From Bradyrhizobium sp. CB1717 (GTDB taxonomy: Bacteria; Pseudomonadota; Alphaproteobacteria; Rhizobiales; Xanthobacteraceae), in the NCBI RefSeq assembly GCF_029714325.1, contig NZ_CP121666.1, positions 4,588,001-4,652,000 of the forward strand: 64,000 nt of DNA. Direction: 5' to 3'. Below the pieces are notes generated by a model that did no database searches, had not been told where the DNA came from, and saw only the letters and a program-made list of their open reading frames with translations. Both the position numbers and the translations under genes were made by a program. Within the stretch, counting starts at the first letter, position 1; every line of letters begins with the position of its first letter. Of this stretch, positions 54,059-62,477 are shown one piece after another.

Positions 54059-54514
54059 CTAGTTCTCGATCGCAGCTTGCGGCGTGTTGCGGAAGCTGAT
54101 CGCCATGCGGTTGTAAGCGTTCATCAGGCTGATCGCGATCGTGAGATCCACTAGCTCGCGCTCTTCGAACACCTCACGGGCGGCCTGATATGCTTCATCC
54201 GGCACGTTGGTCTCTGCGACGTGCGTCACCGTTTCGGCCCATGCAAGGGCGGCGCGTTCGCGTTCGTCGAAAAGATTGCCGGCTTCCTTCCAGGCCTGCA
54301 CCAGCGCCAGCTTTTCGATCTTTACGCCCTTTTTGAGCAGGTCGCGCGTGTGCGAGTCGAGGCAGTACGCGCAGTTGTTGATTTGGGAAATTCGCAGGTA
54401 GACCAGTTCCACCAACGCAGGCGGAAGGCTGCTCTGCATGATGTAGCCGTAGACCCCGCCGAGCGCTTTCACACCCGCCGGTGCAATCTGATTGTAGTCG
54501 AGACGCTGACTCAT
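54059..54514 (-). CDS. AhpD-like carboxymuconolactone decarboxylase family protein
   Basis: A 151-aa protein of the AhpD/CMD fold. The redox motif is C48-x2-C51 with H55 (NNCAYCLDSH), the active-site pattern of peroxidase-type members. Length and motif order are normal. It overlaps the cupin start by ATGA on its upstream side, and is the last gene of a minus-strand series (DUF417, cupin, AhpD). A role in peroxide or reactive-electrophile defence is likely; the physiological substrate is unknown. Confidence 0.9.
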   Translation of the reverse strand: MSQRLDYNQIAPAGVKALGGVYGYIMQSSLPPALVELVYLRISQINNCAYCLDSHTRDLLKKGVKIEKLALVQAWKEAGNLFDERERAALAWAETVTHVAETNVPDEAYQAAREVFEERELVDLTIAISLMNAYNRMAISFRNTPQAAIEN

Positions 54515-54963
54515 TTTTTGCTCCTTGAGGACGAATCCTGCTCAATTGAAGTCGTCAGTTCTTTTTCGTCGCTATCGACGACGAACACCGCGAGCAGCGT
54601 TGCAGGCCTGGTTTTGCTCGCATTGCGACTGACGGGATGGCGCGATCCTGGCGTCTCGTAAAAACTTTCGCCGGCACGATAGACTCGCTTTGGTCCGTCA
54701 TTGACCTGGGACTCGATTTCTCCCGACAGGACGTAACCGAAAATGAAAGCCGATTTGGCGTGGATGTGCGAAACCGATGCCCCACCCGGCGCATAGTCGA
54801 CAAGCAGGGCCTTAAGTGACTTGCCAGGGATATTGGGTATGATCTGCTGAAAGTGCGGTGTGATCGTTTCGCCGACGCCGCCGACGCCATGGGCGGCGGC
54901 GGGCGTTGCAGTGGCGATGACGATCGCAGCGTAAGTCGCTCCGAAGACGGATCGTATTTTCAT
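54511..54963 (-). CDS. Exported cupin-domain protein
   Basis: A 150-aa protein with a signal peptide (FGATYAAIVIATATPAAAHG) and a single cupin barrel. Cupin motif 1 is APGGASVSHIHAKSAFIFGYVLSGE, giving His ligands, and motif 2 includes YETPGSRHPVSRNAS. It probably binds a metal in the periplasm. The stop overlaps the AhpD-like gene by ATGA. Its neighbours make it part of a small stress-response operon. Confidence 0.88.
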   Translation of the reverse strand: MKIRSVFGATYAAIVIATATPAAAHGVGGVGETITPHFQQIIPNIPGKSLKALLVDYAPGGASVSHIHAKSAFIFGYVLSGEIESQVNDGPKRVYRAGESFYETPGSRHPVSRNASKTRPATLLAVFVVDSDEKELTTSIEQDSSSRSKK

Positions 54964-54977
54964 GGTGCTGTTCTCCT

Positions 54978-55529
54978 TTACCTGCGAACCAGGGCCTTCA
55001 GAGAGTCGACGAATATCCAGAACGATGCAGCGAACAGGCCGACATCCTTCAGGAGGAACTGACCCGGCGCGACCGTGATCGCAGGAGCTCCGAGCTCCGG
55101 CACGACGACGCCGGGCGTCGAGATCATGAAGCTGACGGTCGTGAAGAACAGTCCGGCCGAGAGAAGGCCACCCGCTGCAGAAAAGATCGGGCTCGCCAAT
55201 CTCAGGGCGATGAGCAGCCCGATGCTGAGCTCGACGAAGCCGAGGAAGGTGGAGAAACCGCGGACCGATAGCAGAGCATAGAACCAGCTCACCAACGGGC
55301 TATTCTTCACCAGCGGCACCAACCCTTCGGCCTCGTAGGCCGTGAACTTCATCCCGCCGAACCAGGCGTAGATGATCGCCAGCGACACATAGAGCCCGAC
55401 GCGGCTGAGCGGTTCAGCGTAGGTGAGCAGGCGTTCGGCATGAACGCGCCACTCCGATGTCGTGCGCAGTGCCAGAACCGGTGTCGGTCCCTGTGAGACG
55501 ATGTGCGAGATGGCAATTTCCGACTTCAT
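54978..55529 (-). CDS. DUF417 family membrane protein (YkgB-like)
   Basis: A 183-aa protein with four TM helices. I start it at ATG 55529 (MKSEIAISHIVSQG), which has GGAGAAAG just upstream. The DUF417 phrase is YVSLAIIYAWFGGMKFTAYEAEGLVPLVKNSPLVSW, and the helix FLGFVELSIGLLIALRLASP follows. YkgB-type proteins are linked to chlorine/oxidant or aldehyde stress in E. coli. Its gene precedes the cupin by 14 nt. Confidence 0.9.
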   Translation of the reverse strand: MKSEIAISHIVSQGPTPVLALRTTSEWRVHAERLLTYAEPLSRVGLYVSLAIIYAWFGGMKFTAYEAEGLVPLVKNSPLVSWFYALLSVRGFSTFLGFVELSIGLLIALRLASPIFSAAGGLLSAGLFFTTVSFMISTPGVVVPELGAPAITVAPGQFLLKDVGLFAASFWIFVDSLKALVRR

Positions 55530-55648
55530 GATACTTTCTCCTTTTGCACCGGGCGTTTGAACTGCCCGCGAGCCATGGCTCGACGGTCTCGGCACGTCCG
55601 GCTGGATGCCGAGAAAGATTTCAACAGTCTTGGCCGCAGTTGCGGGGC

Positions 55649-56464
55649 CTAGGCGTTCACGTCTTCACGCCTGTGCAGGTTGTAACGAGGCGCCGGGATG
55701 GCGCTCGAGAGCTTGCCCGACATGGCAAGGCGTGCCGCCTCATGACGATCCCATTCGCTCTTGTCCGGCAGCGACGGGATCGTGACGGTTTCGCCAAGGT
55801 CGAGACCCGCGAGCGCGGCATCGACCATGTCGCTGGCGGTCATGACGATCTGCGCCGGAAGCTGATGAACCGGCGTGCCGGCGACGTCCCAGAATTCGGT
55901 GGCCGTGGCGCCTGGCAGCACTGCCTGCACGCGGATGCCCTTGCCGGCGAGCTCATGAACCAGCGAATGGCTGAACGCGAGCACGAATGCTTTCGTGCCG
56001 CCATAGACGCCATTCAGCACTTCCGGAGCGAGCGCGACGATCGATGCGATGTTGATGATCGTGCCTTTGCCGCGGGCGGCAAATCCGGGGACGGCCGCAT
56101 AGGTGAGGCGCGTCAGTGCCGTGACGTTGAGGCGGATCATGTCGTCCATCTTGTCGACGTCGGAGGCGAGCAACGTGGCCGAGGCACCGACGCCGGCATT
56201 GTTGACCAGCACCGAGATGCCGGCATTGGTCCGAAGGATGCGTTCAACGCGCAGCAGGTCGGCCGCCGACGTGAGATCGGCCTCGACCGTCTGCACTTTC
56301 CGGCCGGTCTCGTTGGTGAGCCGGCGCGCGAGCGACGTCAGTCGCTCTCCGTTGCGTGCAACGAGGAGGAGGTCGTGGCCGCGCTTCGCCAGACGATCGG
56401 CATAAATCGCGCCGATGCCGGTGGACGCGCCGGTGATAAGGGCGGTGCCTTGGGCCTGGGTCAT
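55649..56464 (-). CDS. Short-chain dehydrogenase/reductase
   Basis: A 271-aa NAD(P)-dependent oxidoreductase of the classical SDR family. The cofactor motif is TGASTGIG (residues 11-18), NNAG is at 88-91, and the catalytic Ser141, Tyr154 and Lys158 (YGGTK) are present. I start it at ATG 56464 (MTQAQGTALITG); a longer frame reaches 56710 but overlaps the divergent LysR gene. Basic residues after the Gly motif (ARNGER) suggest NADP. It is divergent from the LysR regulator, which probably controls it together with the DUF417-cupin-AhpD genes. Confidence 0.9.
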   Translation of the reverse strand: MTQAQGTALITGASTGIGAIYADRLAKRGHDLLLVARNGERLTSLARRLTNETGRKVQTVEADLTSAADLLRVERILRTNAGISVLVNNAGVGASATLLASDVDKMDDMIRLNVTALTRLTYAAVPGFAARGKGTIINIASIVALAPEVLNGVYGGTKAFVLAFSHSLVHELAGKGIRVQAVLPGATATEFWDVAGTPVHQLPAQIVMTASDMVDAALAGLDLGETVTIPSLPDKSEWDRHEAARLAMSGKLSSAIPAPRYNLHRREDVNA

Positions 56465-56581
56465 AGTCCGTCTCCGTGGTTGGGCTGGTTTGTTGCGCCG
56501 CGGAGATGGATATGCCCTTCCGAAATTGATCGGTATCTGGCAAAATCGAGAGACATTCTTCCAAAAAATGGAAGTAACAAA

Positions 56582-57505
56582 ATGGATCGTTTCGAAGCCA
56601 TGTCGGTTGTACTGGCCGTGGCCGAAGCCGGCAGCCTGACTGCCGCGGCCCGCCATCAGAAAATGCCGCTGGCCACCGTGAGCCGCAAAGTCTCGGAGCT
56701 GGAAGCGCATTTGCGCACCAAGCTATTCAACCGGTCGACACGCGCATTCGTCCCGACAGAAGCAGGGCTCTCCTACATTGCCGCGGCAAAGCGAATCCTT
56801 GCCGATGTCTCGGAAACCGAGCGCGCGGTTTCCGGCGAGTACACGACGCCAAGGGGAGAACTGAGTGTTTCGACACTCGTTGCGCTCGGGCGCTTATGTC
56901 TGCAGCCGATTCTGTCGGAGTTCCTGGTAACGTTCCCGGAAGTGGACGTTCACCTCAATCTGCAGGACCGTATGGTCAATCTCCTGGAAGAGCACATTGA
57001 CGTCGCGCTTCGCATTGGCCGTCTCGCCGACAGCAGCATGATCGCGGTGCGGGTGGGGGAAATCCACCGTGTGGTTTGCGCCAGCGCGGTATATCTGGAG
57101 TCGCGCGGAATGCCCAAATCGCCTGAAGACCTCGCGACGCATGACTGCATCAGCTATCCGCCGATGCAGTCGCCATCGACATGGAGATTCACGCGAGATC
57201 AGACCCAATATGTGGTTCCGGTTCGGTCACGCTTCGTTGCGAGCAATCTCGAGTCGGCCTGCGACGCTGCGCGAGCGGACCTCGGGATCACCGAGGCCTT
57301 CTCCTATCTCCTCGCCGACGCGATTAATTCAGGGCAACTGGTTCCGCTTCTGCAGGACTTTCAGCCGCCACCGCAACCCGTCAACTTTGTGTACTCGCCA
57401 AATCGGTTCATGCCGGCCAAATTGCGCGCGTTTCTCGACTTCGCGGTGCCACGTCTCAAGGAGCGCCTCGCCGTGCGCCTCAATCCGAATTTGGTTACGC
57501 GCTAA
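56582..57505 (+). CDS. LysR-family transcriptional regulator
   Basis: A 307-aa regulator. The N-terminal winged HTH is MDRFEAMSVVLAVAEAGSLTAAARHQKMPLATVSRKVSELEAHL, with the recognition helix around residues 30-48. The effector-binding domain follows (ELSVSTLVALGRLCLQPILSEFLVTFPEVDVHLNL...). The start is ATG 56582; the much longer open frame upstream is the SDR gene read on the other strand. It is divergent from the SDR, with 117 nt between starts, and likely controls it. Confidence 0.92.
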   Translation: MDRFEAMSVVLAVAEAGSLTAAARHQKMPLATVSRKVSELEAHLRTKLFNRSTRAFVPTEAGLSYIAAAKRILADVSETERAVSGEYTTPRGELSVSTLVALGRLCLQPILSEFLVTFPEVDVHLNLQDRMVNLLEEHIDVALRIGRLADSSMIAVRVGEIHRVVCASAVYLESRGMPKSPEDLATHDCISYPPMQSPSTWRFTRDQTQYVVPVRSRFVASNLESACDAARADLGITEAFSYLLADAINSGQLVPLLQDFQPPPQPVNFVYSPNRFMPAKLRAFLDFAVPRLKERLAVRLNPNLVTR

Positions 57506-57875
57506 TGAGTCCGCGCCCTAGTGCAACGGGCGACGCCCTATCCCCGTCACCTGAGGTGGCCGCTTCTTCAGCGGCCCTCGAAGGGCGACGGCCCGGCTGC
57601 ATCGCGGCCGTTCATCCTTCGAGGCTCCGCACGCGATGCGTTTGCGTCGCACGCTACGCGCCTCAGGATGACGGGGGTGAACTCGAAAACATTTGTGGGA
57701 ACGCTGCCGGCGACGCGCTCACCGCCACGATGACATCATGCTCCTGTTTTGCCCGACGAGTCAAAATGTGGATACGGTCGCGCCCACGCACATGCAGGCT
57801 TGGCAAGCGGCTGAACTCCCTCACAGTTTCTACTGTGCATGGGGTTGTTTTCGCACTTTTTGTTTTGGCGGCCGT
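57506..57875. other. Intergenic region with a nested palindrome
   Basis: 370 bp between the convergent LysR and sugar-permease genes. It contains the palindromic element at 57542-57676 and no gene. Several short plus-strand frames here have no start site or coding character. Confidence 0.5.
57542..57676. repeat. Nested palindromic element (type distinct from copies at 38891/40705)
   Basis: The outer arms CCCCGTCACCTGAGG (57542-57556) and CCTCAGGATGACGGGG (57661-57676) are inverted with one missing base. An inner pair, CCTCGAAGG...GGCC and GGCC...CCTTCGAGG (about 57576-57624), forms a second stem. Such a two-level structure is typical of mobile or REP-derived palindromes in this group. It lies between convergent genes. 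Confidence 0.7.
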
Positions 57876-58901
57876 CTACTCCGCCGCTTTCTCTCTCAGT
57901 CGCTGCGCGTAGACATTGATGATCAGCGCGGCAAGCAGGATCAGGCCGCGGATCAGGATCTTCAGGAAGCTGTCGATGTTGACGTGGTCGAGGCCGTTGT
58001 TGAGCACGCCCAGCACGAACAGCCCGACGATGGTATTGCCGATGCCGCCGCGGCCGCCGAACAGGCTGGTGCCGCCGACGACGACGGCGGCGATGGAGTC
58101 GAGCAGGTAGGTGTCGAACTCGTTCTGCTGCGCGCTGCCGAAATGGGCGACGCCGAGCATGCCGCCGATGCCGGAGCAGACCGCCGAGATCACCATCACG
58201 GCACCCAAGATCAGCTTGACGTTGAGGCCGGAATATTCGGCCGCCTCGCGATTGCCCCCGACCATGTAGACGTAGCGGCCGAAGCGCGTGTAGGTCAGCA
58301 CGAGGTGCCCGCCGAGCAGCATGATGGCGGCGACGATGACGATCCAGGGAATGCCGCCGATCGAGCCCGAGCCGAGCGTCGTGATCAGGCTCGGCACCTT
58401 GTAGGCGATCTGGCCGCGCACCAGGAGGGCCGAGATGCCGGCGGCGATCTGCATCATCGCCAGCGTCATGATGAAGGAGGGGATGCCGATCACGGTCAGG
58501 CCCAGCGCATTGACGAGCCCCAGCAGGGCGCAGAGCAGGATCGACAGGATGATCGCAACCGCGCCGGGCAGGGGGATGTTGGCGATGTTGACGTAGGACT
58601 CCTGCAGCGTGAAGTAGGCGACCGCGATGCCGGTGACGTTGGCGATGCTGGCGATCGAGAGGTCGATCTCGGCGCAGAGGATCACGAAGGTGAGACCGAC
58701 GGCGATGATGCCCGTCACCGACACCTGCGTCAGGATGTTGCCGAGATTGTCCAGCGTCGCGAAGGAGGGGCTGGCGAAGGCGAAGAAGGCAGAGAGAAAG
58801 ATCAGCGTCAGGAACGGCGCGATGTTGCGCATCTGCGAGCGCAGGAAGGGCGCGAGCCCTCGCGCCCGATGGGCTTCCGCAAAGGCCGTCTCGCTGCTCA
58901 T
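57876..58901 (-). CDS. Sugar ABC transporter permease (CUT2, RbsC type)
   Basis: A 341-aa permease with about ten TM helices. I start it at ATG 58901 (MSSETAFAEAHRARG), with GGAG six bases upstream; a GTG at 58916, overlapping the ATPase stop by GTGA, is the alternative. Family phrases are FVILCAEIDLSIASIANVTG and GRYVYMVGGNREAAEYSGLNVKLI, plus AVVVGGTSLFGGRGGIGNTIVGL. It is the last gene of the importer operon. The sugar is unknown. Confidence 0.92.
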   Translation of the reverse strand: MSSETAFAEAHRARGLAPFLRSQMRNIAPFLTLIFLSAFFAFASPSFATLDNLGNILTQVSVTGIIAVGLTFVILCAEIDLSIASIANVTGIAVAYFTLQESYVNIANIPLPGAVAIILSILLCALLGLVNALGLTVIGIPSFIMTLAMMQIAAGISALLVRGQIAYKVPSLITTLGSGSIGGIPWIVIVAAIMLLGGHLVLTYTRFGRYVYMVGGNREAAEYSGLNVKLILGAVMVISAVCSGIGGMLGVAHFGSAQQNEFDTYLLDSIAAVVVGGTSLFGGRGGIGNTIVGLFVLGVLNNGLDHVNIDSFLKILIRGLILLAALIINVYAQRLREKAAE

Positions 58902-58912
58902 GTGCTTCTCCG

Positions 58913-60415
58913 TCACGCCGCTTCCAGCAGGCGGTCCTTGCTGACCGGCTCGTTCGAGAATTCCCGCACCAATGCGCCGCGCTTGAGCACCAGGATGCGG
59001 TCGGCCAGCGACAGCACCGTTTCCGGCTCGGTCGACAGCACGATGATCGCGAGCCCTTTTGCGCGGAGGTCACGGACGATGTTGATGACGTCGTTCTTGG
59101 CGCCGACATCCATGCCGCGGGTCGGCTCGCACAACACCAGCAGCTTTGGCGGGTAGGTCAGCCATTTTGCCAGCGCGACCTTCTGCTGGTTGCCACCGGA
59201 GAGCATGCCGAGATCGAGGCCGACCACCGGCGGCCGGATCTGCAGCTGCTCGACCTGGCGCCTCGCGATGTCGCGCTCCTGGGCCGGCTTGAGCAGCAGG
59301 GACGAGATGCGGTCCAGAATGCTGATCGAGATGTTCTTGTAGACCGGCTCCTGATGAAACAGCATGTCGCGCCGGCTCTCCGGCACCAGCGCCACGCCCG
59401 CGCGCCGGGCCGCTGCCGTGCTGACGAAGGTCTTTGGCTTACCTTCGACCACCAGCGTGCCGCCGTCCGGCTTCAGCTTGCCGAACAGGATGCGCGACAG
59501 CTCCTGCTGGCCGCAGCCCATGAAGCCGTAGATGCCGAGCACCTCGCCGGCGCGCGCCTCGAAGGAGACGTCCTTCAGGCTGCGCGCCAGCGAAAGCTGA
59601 TCGGCCTTCAGGACCACCGTGCTGTCGCTCGGCTGCGGCAACATCAGATCATCGGTGTAGCTGTGCTCGAGCGCTTCGCCGCCGCGGCCGATCATGGCCT
59701 CGATCAGCGCGCCCTTGCTGGTCGCCGCGCTCGCGGTCTCCGCGACCTTCCGTCCGTTGCGGAACACGGTCACCGTGTCGGACACGAGCAGGATGTCCTC
59801 GATGAAATGCGAGATGAAGACGATTGCAGTGCCTTCCTCGCGCAGCCGCCGGAGCGTTGCGAACAGGCGCTCGACCTCGGGCGGGGAGAGGGCGGAGGTC
59901 GGCTCGTCCAGGATGACGATGCGTGCGCCGGAGAACAGCACGCGCGCGATCTCGATCAGCTGCTGCAGCCCGATCGGGAGGTCGCCGAGCCTCGTCATCG
60001 GATCGACGTCGATGCCGAAGCGGGCGAGCTGATCGCCGGCCTCGCGCGCCATCCGCCGCCATTGCACGAGGCCAAGGGCGTTGGTCGGCTGGTTGCCGAG
60101 GAAGACGTTCTCGGCGACCGTGAGGTCGGGGGCGACAGAGAGCTCCTGATGCACCATGGCGATGCCGGCCGCGTGCGCATCGCGGGCCGAGCGGAAATGC
60201 GTCTCCTTGCCGTCGATCAGGAAACGGCCGGAGAACTCGGTGTGCACGCCGGCGATGATCTTCATCAGCGTGCTTTTTCCCGCACCGTTCTCGCCGACGA
60301 GACCATGGATCTCGCCGGGGTACAGCGCAAAGTCGACACCACGAAGCGCTTCGACGCCGCCGAAGCTCTTCGTGATGCCCTGCAGTTCCAGGATGGGCGA
60401 ACGACCCGCTGACAT
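58913..60415 (-). CDS. Sugar ABC transporter ATP-binding protein, double NBD (RbsA type)
   Basis: A 500-aa tandem ATPase. The first domain has Walker A GENGAGKST and Walker B IVILDEPTSALS; the second has a degenerate Walker A (GFMGCGQQE) and an ABC signature LSGGNQQKVALAKWL. This asymmetry is normal for CUT2 ATPases. The stop overlaps the permease start. The substrate-binding protein gene precedes it by 21 nt. Confidence 0.93.
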   Translation of the reverse strand: MSAGRSPILELQGITKSFGGVEALRGVDFALYPGEIHGLVGENGAGKSTLMKIIAGVHTEFSGRFLIDGKETHFRSARDAHAAGIAMVHQELSVAPDLTVAENVFLGNQPTNALGLVQWRRMAREAGDQLARFGIDVDPMTRLGDLPIGLQQLIEIARVLFSGARIVILDEPTSALSPPEVERLFATLRRLREEGTAIVFISHFIEDILLVSDTVTVFRNGRKVAETASAATSKGALIEAMIGRGGEALEHSYTDDLMLPQPSDSTVVLKADQLSLARSLKDVSFEARAGEVLGIYGFMGCGQQELSRILFGKLKPDGGTLVVEGKPKTFVSTAAARRAGVALVPESRRDMLFHQEPVYKNISISILDRISSLLLKPAQERDIARRQVEQLQIRPPVVGLDLGMLSGGNQQKVALAKWLTYPPKLLVLCEPTRGMDVGAKNDVINIVRDLRAKGLAIIVLSTEPETVLSLADRILVLKRGALVREFSNEPVSKDRLLEAA

Positions 60416-60436
60416 GGAAGCTCAGATCTTGGAAGC

Positions 60437-61459
60437 TCAGATCAGGAAGTGATCCTGCATCCACTGCATCCCGGCGGCATTTGCCTTGGTCACAACGGGG
60501 CCGTCGGTGACGACGTTCTTGGGGATTCCCTGTCCGCTCTTCTCGCCGCCGACCACGGCGGAGACGCCCGCGATGATCGCGCCGCCATGGATGCGGCAGG
60601 ACGGATTGCGGACGGTCGCGAACATGCGGCCTTCGCTCACCGCCTGGATCGCCGGCGGCATGGCGTCGACGCCGCCGATCAGGATGTTGGTGCGGCCGCG
60701 CGCCTTCATGATGTTGGCCGCCGCGAGCGCCATGTCGTCATTGTGGAAGAAGGCGGCGTCGATCTGCGGATATTTCGTCAGGTACGTTTCCCAGAGACGG
60801 GCGGTCTTCGACACGTCCCAGTCGGCCGGCTGGGTGTCGAGCACCTCGATATTGGGGAATTGCTTGACGACCGAATTGAAGCCCTTGGCTCTTCCTTGCG
60901 CCCCTGTATGTCCGAGCGCGCCTTGCGTCATGATGATCTTGCCCTTGCCGCCCATGGCGTTGCACAGCGCCTGCGTCACCGAAGCGCCCATGAACTCGTT
61001 GTCGGGGGCGAGGAAGGAGTGGACGTTGATCTGGTCGAGCGGCGCGATCAGCGTATCCATGTCGATCACGGGCGTGCCGGCGTCGATCATCTTCTGCACC
61101 GGCTGGGTGAGGGTGCCGATGCCGAACGCCTGGATCGCGACGAAGTCCCATTTCTGCGAGGCCATGTTGTCGATCGCCGCGCGCTGCTTCACCGCATCGA
61201 GCTGGCCGTCGAACCAGGTGACCTCGACGTTGAACAGCTTGCCCCAGAATTCCGCCGCCTGCTTGCCTTGCGCGCACCAGGTGGCCTGAAGGCCGGCATT
61301 GGAGAATGCCGCCTTCAACGGCTTCTCGCTGCGCCCGACTTCGGCGGCCAGCGCTGGATTTATGCCCATGCTGCCGAACAGGGCAGCCCCGGCGCCGGCG
61401 GTCGCTGCCGCCTGAAGAAGATCGCGCCTCGTCGTCGAGAAATCTTTCGTCCCGGACAT
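60437..61459 (-). CDS. Sugar ABC transporter substrate-binding protein with Tat-like signal
   Basis: A 340-aa periplasmic binding protein of the CUT2 (periplasmic-binding-protein-like) type. I start it at ATG 61459 (MSGTKDFSTTRRDLLQAA), since GGGAGC lies upstream and a twin-Arg signal (TTRRDLLQAAATAGAGAALFG) follows directly; a longer frame to 61543 is less likely. Core motifs are VTWFDGQLDAVKQRAAIDNMASQKWDFVAIQ, and DAAFFHNDDMALAAANIMKARG. The Tat signal suggests a pre-folded or cofactor-loaded export. It begins the importer operon. Confidence 0.9.
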   Translation of the reverse strand: MSGTKDFSTTRRDLLQAAATAGAGAALFGSMGINPALAAEVGRSEKPLKAAFSNAGLQATWCAQGKQAAEFWGKLFNVEVTWFDGQLDAVKQRAAIDNMASQKWDFVAIQAFGIGTLTQPVQKMIDAGTPVIDMDTLIAPLDQINVHSFLAPDNEFMGASVTQALCNAMGGKGKIIMTQGALGHTGAQGRAKGFNSVVKQFPNIEVLDTQPADWDVSKTARLWETYLTKYPQIDAAFFHNDDMALAAANIMKARGRTNILIGGVDAMPPAIQAVSEGRMFATVRNPSCRIHGGAIIAGVSAVVGGEKSGQGIPKNVVTDGPVVTKANAAGMQWMQDHFLI

Positions 61460-61601
61460 CGCTCGCTCCCATATCTTTTGTCGTCGGCGCGTCATTGCCT
61501 GCGCGACCGATGTCCGAAAGTCTCTCACAAGAGTTGTTGGCACTCAATCTGCAATCAGCCGCAGCGTCGCCGCTGCCCGCGCGTTGGTGCAGCGCAAAGC
61601 G

Positions 61602-62021
61602 TCAGGCTGGAATGCCGGCGTATGTGTCGATCTCGACGAGCAATGCGTCCCAGGCCAGCGCCATGTCCGGCGTCCATTCATCGCCGAGCAGGTCGCGCAG
61701 TGTATCCCTGATGATGGCGAAGAACGCGATGAACAGCTCGCGCGACGTGCCATAGGCATCGTGCGATGCGACCTCGCAGGCGATCAGCCGGAAATGCCCG
61801 CGGCGCTCGCCCGCGAAGTCGAGAATCGCCTCGATCGTCAGCGCCAGCATCGATCCCTTCACGAGCTCGCTGCCTTGCGTCCGGAACATCGTTCGCGTTT
61901 CCGGATGTGCTTCGAACATCCTCTGGTAGACGAGCGGCGTGAGATCAGCGCAGCGCTGTGCCGCGATCTCAAAACTCTGTTCGATCAAATTGGGAGAAGC
62001 ATTCATCGGCTTTTCAGCCAT
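61602..62021 (-). CDS. Globin-family protein
   Basis: A 139-aa single-domain haem globin. The predicted proximal His is H87 (CEVASHDAYGT), in the right place for F8; the distal region is YQRMFEAHPETRTMFRTQG, and the C-terminal helix is DEWTPDMALAWDALLVEI. ATG 62021 (MAEKPMNASPN) lies just six bases past the T-run of a terminator hairpin, and no Shine-Dalgarno fits there; ATG 62006 (MNASPNLIEQ) is a possible real start. Such globins handle O2 or NO. No partner gene is adjacent. Confidence 0.85.
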   Translation of the reverse strand: MAEKPMNASPNLIEQSFEIAAQRCADLTPLVYQRMFEAHPETRTMFRTQGSELVKGSMLALTIEAILDFAGERRGHFRLIACEVASHDAYGTSRELFIAFFAIIRDTLRDLLGDEWTPDMALAWDALLVEIDTYAGIPA

Positions 62022-62027
62022 GCGGGC

Positions 62028-62056
62028 AAAAAAAGAGCGGGGCCCTGGCCCCGCTC
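62028..62056 (-). terminator. Rho-independent terminator abutting the globin start
   Basis: GAGCGGGGCC and GGCCCCGCTC (62035-62056) form a 10-bp GC stem; on the minus strand it is followed by seven T (62034-62028). It ends six bases before the globin ATG, so any transcript coming from upstream on this strand would stop before the gene. No protein gene lies upstream on this strand, so it may end a small RNA or act as an attenuator. Confidence 0.75.
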
Positions 62057-62192
62057 AAAAATTGTGTCGACCCTATTATCCCCGATCTTAAGATTTAATC
62101 TTGATTGACGGGGCGACGCTGCATTTTGCGCGCCAGGGGCTCCTCCCGAGACTTGGACCACCAGGCCACGACCTCGCGGTCAGCACCTGAGC
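62028..62192 (-). ncRNA. Candidate small RNA or leader, ~165 nt
   Basis: On the minus strand, TGACAA (62226-62221) and TAGCAT (62204-62199), 16 nt apart, resemble a promoter; transcription from about 62192 would end at the terminator at 62028. The transcript would contain small stems such as GACC-GCGA-GGTC (GNRA loop) and a GGGAGGAGCCCC hairpin exposing AGGAG. No Rfam family is recognised. It is a hypothesis from promoter-like and terminator-like sequence only. Confidence 0.3.
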
Positions 62193-62357
62193 AAGAGGAT
62201 GCTAGATCAACTTTTCTCACTTGTCATCATTTTCGGCAACGATTGTTCAAAATAAGAGCAGCTGACGAAATGATCGGGCTTTCAGCCATCTAAACATATG
62301 ACAAATATAAGAAATCTGTGGATGGGCAGGGGTGGTTTGGCTGCCTCAAATGCCGGA

Positions 62358-62377
62358 CCCCCTCCCGCGGGAGGGGG
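62358..62377. repeat. 20-bp perfect palindrome
   Basis: CCCCCTCCCGCGGGAGGGGG reads the same on both strands. It lies ~100 nt upstream of the DUF2946 gene with no T-run beside it, so it is not a typical terminator; it could be an operator or a structured RNA stem. Confidence 0.5.
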
Positions 62378-62477
62378 CTCCGATCACAGTTTTAGCGAAA
62401 TTTGCGCTGGGCCAAGCGGGCGGCGGAACTGGCCTCGACTCGGGTGCCGGCCCGGTGTTTAGTTAGCGCACGAACGA

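Larger units (their letters stand above)
62022..62477. other. 456-bp gene-free region between globin and DUF2946 genes
   Basis: This region holds a strong minus-strand terminator (62028-62056), a possible small RNA ending at it, and a 20-bp palindrome (62358-62377). It is locally A/T-rich around 62080-62330. No protein gene is convincing. Confidence 0.5.
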
